Assembly: GCA_937921825.1 (NCBI GenBank)
Contig: CAKZVK010000047.1
Span: forward strand, 1-56,279
Direction: 5' to 3'
Source: an uncultured Saprospiraceae bacterium
GTDB taxonomy: Bacteria; Bacteroidota; Bacteroidia; Chitinophagales; Saprospiraceae
DNA: 56,279 nt
In this document: positions 53,647 through 56,279 of the stretch, piece by piece
Numbering within the stretch: position 1 is the stretch's first letter
How the letters are laid out: every line of letters begins with the position of its first letter
Position numbers and translations under genes: made by a program
The notes under the pieces: model-generated
What the model was told of the DNA's origin: nothing
Seen by the model: only the letters and a program-made list of their open reading frames with translations
The model's database searches: none

Positions 53647-54691
53647 GCGGTTTTTGCTGGCAGGCTTGAAGTTCCCCGAGTAGTTTTTCTAAATTGCTAA
53701 TTCGCGCTTGAAGGTCGGGCAAATTCTTGTATATAGCAAAGGATTTTAAGTAATTATTATAGTCTATAGCCGGACTTCCATAGAGCTTAGTACCTGGTTT
53801 CCTAGTTGATTTTGTGACCCCACTTTGAGCTTGGATCATCGTTCTGTCTGCTAGGTTGAGATGTCCTACGATACCTACTTGACCTCCTATCTGACATTGC
53901 TCTCCGACCTTAGTACTTCCAGCTATCCCAGTCTGTGCGGCGATAACTGTATTACTGCCTATCTCTACATTATGAGCAACTTGGATGAGGTTATCTAGTT
54001 TAGCGCCTTCCTTGATAATTGTAGAACCCATCGTGGCTCTATCTACTACCGTGTTAGCTCCTATCTCTACACTATTTTCTATAACAACATTTCCAATCTG
54101 TGGAATCTTGACAAAAGTGCCATCGCCTTGTGGAGCAAAGCCAAAGCCGTCAGAACCGATAATCACATTGGAATGTAAGATGACATTATCTCCTATATGG
54201 CAATCCTTATAAATCTTCACTCCTGGATAGATGACACAGTTCTTTCCTATAGTGACATTAGACCCTAGATAGACCTGTCCGAGTAGCTGAGTATTAGGCC
54301 CTACTTCTACATTTTCTTCTATTATGGAAAAAGCACTGACATGGGCTGTGGCATCTACCTTAGCTGAAGGTGCGATGAAAGCCATTTCGCTTGTCCCTGG
54401 AGATTTCTCTTCTCTAGAGTCAAATAAGGTTAGTATCTCAGCCAATGCGCTGTATACATTATCTACACAAATCGTGGGAATTGTAAATCTTTTCTCAGCA
54501 TACTTCTGGTGTACCAAAATGGCAGAAGCTGCAGTCCTTTCAGTTTCAGAGTAATATTTATCATTAGAAAGGAAAGTAATATGACCAGAGCCGGCCTTTT
54601 CTATACCAGCGGCGCCATTGATTTCAATAGTAGAATCGCCTTGTACTGAACCCCCAATCAACTCTGCAATTTTCCCAACGGTGTAAGTCAT
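53615..54691 (-). CDS. lpxD: UDP-3-O-(3-hydroxyacyl)glucosamine N-acyltransferase
   Basis: 358 residues from the ATG giving MTYTVGKIAELIGG, the family's usual start; a frame extension of 12 residues upstream is open but does not fit. The N-terminal domain binds the uridine part, the middle is a hexapeptide beta-helix, and IQVAHNVEIG gives the catalytic His240. It is the first gene of the lpxD/lpxC-fabZ/lpxA/ABC operon. Third step of lipid A synthesis. Confidence 0.96.
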   Translation of the reverse strand: MTYTVGKIAELIGGSVQGDSTIEINGAAGIEKAGSGHITFLSNDKYYSETERTAASAILVHQKYAEKRFTIPTICVDNVYSALAEILTLFDSREEKSPGTSEMAFIAPSAKVDATAHVSAFSIIEENVEVGPNTQLLGQVYLGSNVTIGKNCVIYPGVKIYKDCHIGDNVILHSNVIIGSDGFGFAPQGDGTFVKIPQIGNVVIENSVEIGANTVVDRATMGSTIIKEGAKLDNLIQVAHNVEIGSNTVIAAQTGIAGSTKVGEQCQIGGQVGIVGHLNLADRTMIQAQSGVTKSTRKPGTKLYGSPAIDYNNYLKSFAIYKNLPDLQARISNLEKLLGELQACQQKPHESTDDKSEI

Positions 54692-55059
54692 ATAAAATAT
54701 GGCTGATGATGATGAAATTTTGAACACTAAAGACTAAACAAGATATGCAACTTTAGTACCGAAGTTGTCGATGGGTTGGATGCAGGCTACACCTTTTGGA
54801 TGTGCCTTGTAAAGAGTTTAGTTATTCGTCTTTTCGAATATTAAAGGACTGCAAATATAGTCAGTCATTTAAAATTCAATAAGAAAACGCCAGCATCGCT
54901 TTAGATATTTAATATTCCATTAAGAAAAAGTCATTGAATTCCATAAAACTCTGTAAATCAACCTTTTGAATAATGAAAAAATTAAATGCATATGTTTTAC
55001 AAGACAGTTCTCTAGCAACAATAGGATAGTTACCTTCGCCATTATTCAATAAATACGAA
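54692..55059. other. Intergenic region between lpxD and hemC
   Basis: 368 bp between divergent genes. No tRNA, ncRNA or reading frame that I can support. It should hold the promoters of both operons; only the hemC one is recognisable. AT-rich on the hemC side. Confidence 0.6.
55008..55038 (+). promoter_or_regulatory. Candidate promoter of hemC
   Basis: TTC (55008-55010), 20 nt, TACCTTCG (55031-55038): one mismatch in each box to TTG/TAnnTTTG, with normal spacing, 21 nt before the GTG. Confidence 0.4.
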
Positions 55060-55965
55060 GTGAATAGATCAATAATCATAGGAACCCGAGGAAGCAGATT
55101 GGCTTTATGGCAAGCCCACAAGGTCAAAAGAGAGCTCGAAGCCCTGAATTTCAGTTGCGAACTCAATATCATAAAAACCAAGGGTGACACCATTCAAGAC
55201 CTCAGTTTTGACAAAATAGAGGGGAAGGGCTTTTTCACCAAAGAAATAGAGGAGGCCTTAATTAATGGTAGTATTGATATCGCTGTGCACTCTCTTAAAG
55301 ATCTTCCTACCACCCAGGTAGAAGGCTTAATTCTTGCAGGACTCTCCGAGAGAGCTGACCCATCAGATATGCTGATCATCAGACCAGACCGCATAGATGA
55401 AGAAAGACCAGTAGGACTGCCAGCAGGGGCAATAGTAGGTACCTCCTCTATAAGACGAAAGACACAATTACTCGGACTCATTCCTGATGTAGAAGTAAAG
55501 AATCTGAGAGGAAATGTGCCTACTAGAATACAGAAACTGAGAGATAAACAATATGATGCCATCATCCTAGCTGCTGCAGGAGTGGAACGATTAGAACTGG
55601 ATTTATCAGACCTAGTCGTCAGAAAGCTGCACCCCAAGGAATTCGTACCTGCTCCAGCACAAGGTGTCATAGCCTATCAGATTAGAGCCACCGACCAGGA
55701 CCTCAAAAAAATAGTCGCCCAAATACATGATGCGCCTACAGCTAAAAGAACCAATGTAGAAAGAAAAGTGCTCAAGCTGATGGATGGCGGCTGCCAGACA
55801 CCTTTAGGCGTATACTGTGAAATAGATGCAGCTGGCAACTACCAGGTATTTGCAGCCTATTCTAAATCTTCAGACCAGCCACTCATTAAGCATAGAATCG
55901 CGCAGAGTACGACGCATATGCTTGCTGAAAGAATGATAGAAAAATTATTGAATCCTGAAAGTTAA
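55060..55965 (+). CDS. hemC: Hydroxymethylbilane synthase (porphobilinogen deaminase)
   Basis: 301 residues, GTG start. IGTRGSRLALWQA opens the family pattern; HSLKD gives the catalytic Asp81; Cys245 in MDGGCQTPLG holds the dipyrromethane cofactor. It links four porphobilinogens to hydroxymethylbilane for haem (and sirohaem or B12). The B12-dependent mutase at 30 kb is one user of this pathway. The next gene begins 33 bp after. Confidence 0.97.
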   Translation: MNRSIIIGTRGSRLALWQAHKVKRELEALNFSCELNIIKTKGDTIQDLSFDKIEGKGFFTKEIEEALINGSIDIAVHSLKDLPTTQVEGLILAGLSERADPSDMLIIRPDRIDEERPVGLPAGAIVGTSSIRRKTQLLGLIPDVEVKNLRGNVPTRIQKLRDKQYDAIILAAAGVERLELDLSDLVVRKLHPKEFVPAPAQGVIAYQIRATDQDLKKIVAQIHDAPTAKRTNVERKVLKLMDGGCQTPLGVYCEIDAAGNYQVFAAYSKSSDQPLIKHRIAQSTTHMLAERMIEKLLNPES

Positions 55966-55998
55966 GGTGATATTTAAGCTCCCTCATAATTACACTAG

Positions 55999-56279
55999 AT
56001 GTATCTCATTTTCGATTGCTCCGCTATAGATAAACCAAAGAACTGGAATGCGCCTTTTTCAGATACCTTTGCATGGCCACGAATGGTGCATCTATCCTGG
56101 ATTATCCTAGACAAAGACCTGAAGCCAATCGAAGATTCTAACTATCTAGTGAAACCTGAAGGATTTACAATAGATGAGACGATAGCTGAAAAGTGTAAGA
56201 TCAGTCTAGAAGACATTGAAAGCAAAGGCCATCCACTAGAGGAAGTATTGAAAGCCTTCGACGAAAGTCTCAAGAAAGC
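55999..56279 (+). CDS. DnaQ-like 3'-5' exonuclease domain protein, N-terminal part, degenerate active site
   Basis: Runs off the window; 93 codons are visible. MYLIFDCSAIDKPKNWNAPF matches the start of Bacteroidota DnaQ-type exonucleases, which read FDTETTGLPKNW at this place. The first Asp (Asp6) is present, but the Glu two residues on is Ser8. The next blocks (WPRMVHLSWIILD, YLVKPEGF) still follow the family, while the usual HGI motif looks lost (KCKIS). It may bind nucleic acid without cutting, or act in another way; the rest of the gene is needed. Confidence 0.68.
   Translation, partial: MYLIFDCSAIDKPKNWNAPFSDTFAWPRMVHLSWIILDKDLKPIEDSNYLVKPEGFTIDETIAEKCKISLEDIESKGHPLEEVLKAFDESLKK

Noticed and set aside
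54692-55059. tRNA or small RNA in the largest gap
   Set aside because: No T-loop GTTCRA pattern, no acceptor pairing, no terminator-like stem.

Overview
The window looks like chromosomal DNA of a member of the Bacteroidota, most likely a marine or environmental lineage near the Saprospiria; the finer placement is inference. The signs are a fused LpxC-FabZ in an lpxD/lpxC-fabZ/lpxA cluster, a type A and a type B (gliding-associated) type IX secretion C-terminal domain, SprB-type repeats, a DUF5916 outer-membrane protein, weak Shine-Dalgarno signals, and several promoters of the TTG-N18/20-TAnnTTTG type. Coding is dense on both strands. I see no rRNA, tRNA, CRISPR array, IS element or prophage.

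Layout. 1-9.5 kb is redox metabolism: a two-subunit IorAB-like molybdenum hydroxylase (+), then a long minus-strand run of a small membrane protein, a DinB-fold protein, a lipoprotein, a membrane Fe-S protein, a CCG-domain Fe-S protein, FdhD and an FdhF/YdeP-type molybdoenzyme. 9.6-11.8 kb is feoAB ferrous iron uptake. 11.9-15 kb holds a VanZ-like protein, a THEP1-like NTPase, an unknown polytopic membrane protein and an SDR. 15-22 kb is mixed: a secreted kelch protein, a DUF2306/Ada-domain pair whose start codon lies in a perfect 16-bp hairpin, lipoproteins, pgi, and a TetR regulator. 22-34 kb is an acyl-CoA/propionyl-CoA block: biotin carrier, biotin carboxylase, EtfB, EtfA, carboxyltransferase, a VapBC-like toxin-antitoxin pair, a dienoyl-CoA isomerase-like crotonase, an MBL-fold hydrolase and a fused methylmalonyl-CoA mutase. 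34-44 kb is cell envelope: T9SS type B protein, DUF5916 protein, two SIMPL-type proteins, a GNAT, and a TolC-like/HlyD-like/DUF4956 operon. 44-56 kb is housekeeping: purL, galE, DUF2853, gatB, an ABC ATPase, lpxA, lpxC-fabZ, lpxD, hemC, and the start of a DnaQ-like protein that lacks a key catalytic residue.

How the genes work together. The carboxylase subunits and the mutase can carry propionyl-CoA to succinyl-CoA (an epimerase is not in the window). EtfAB would take electrons from acyl-CoA dehydrogenases; the Fe-S pair at 5963-8090 is a plausible quinone-linked partner, but this is inference. A near-perfect 20-bp palindrome between the TetR gene and the carboxylase operon is a good operator candidate. 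The most interesting less-described items are the DUF4956/HlyD/TolC operon, the start-codon hairpin before DUF2306/Ada, the membrane protein plus THEP1 NTPase pair, the CX4CH cytochrome-like lipoprotein, and the degenerate exonuclease at the right edge.
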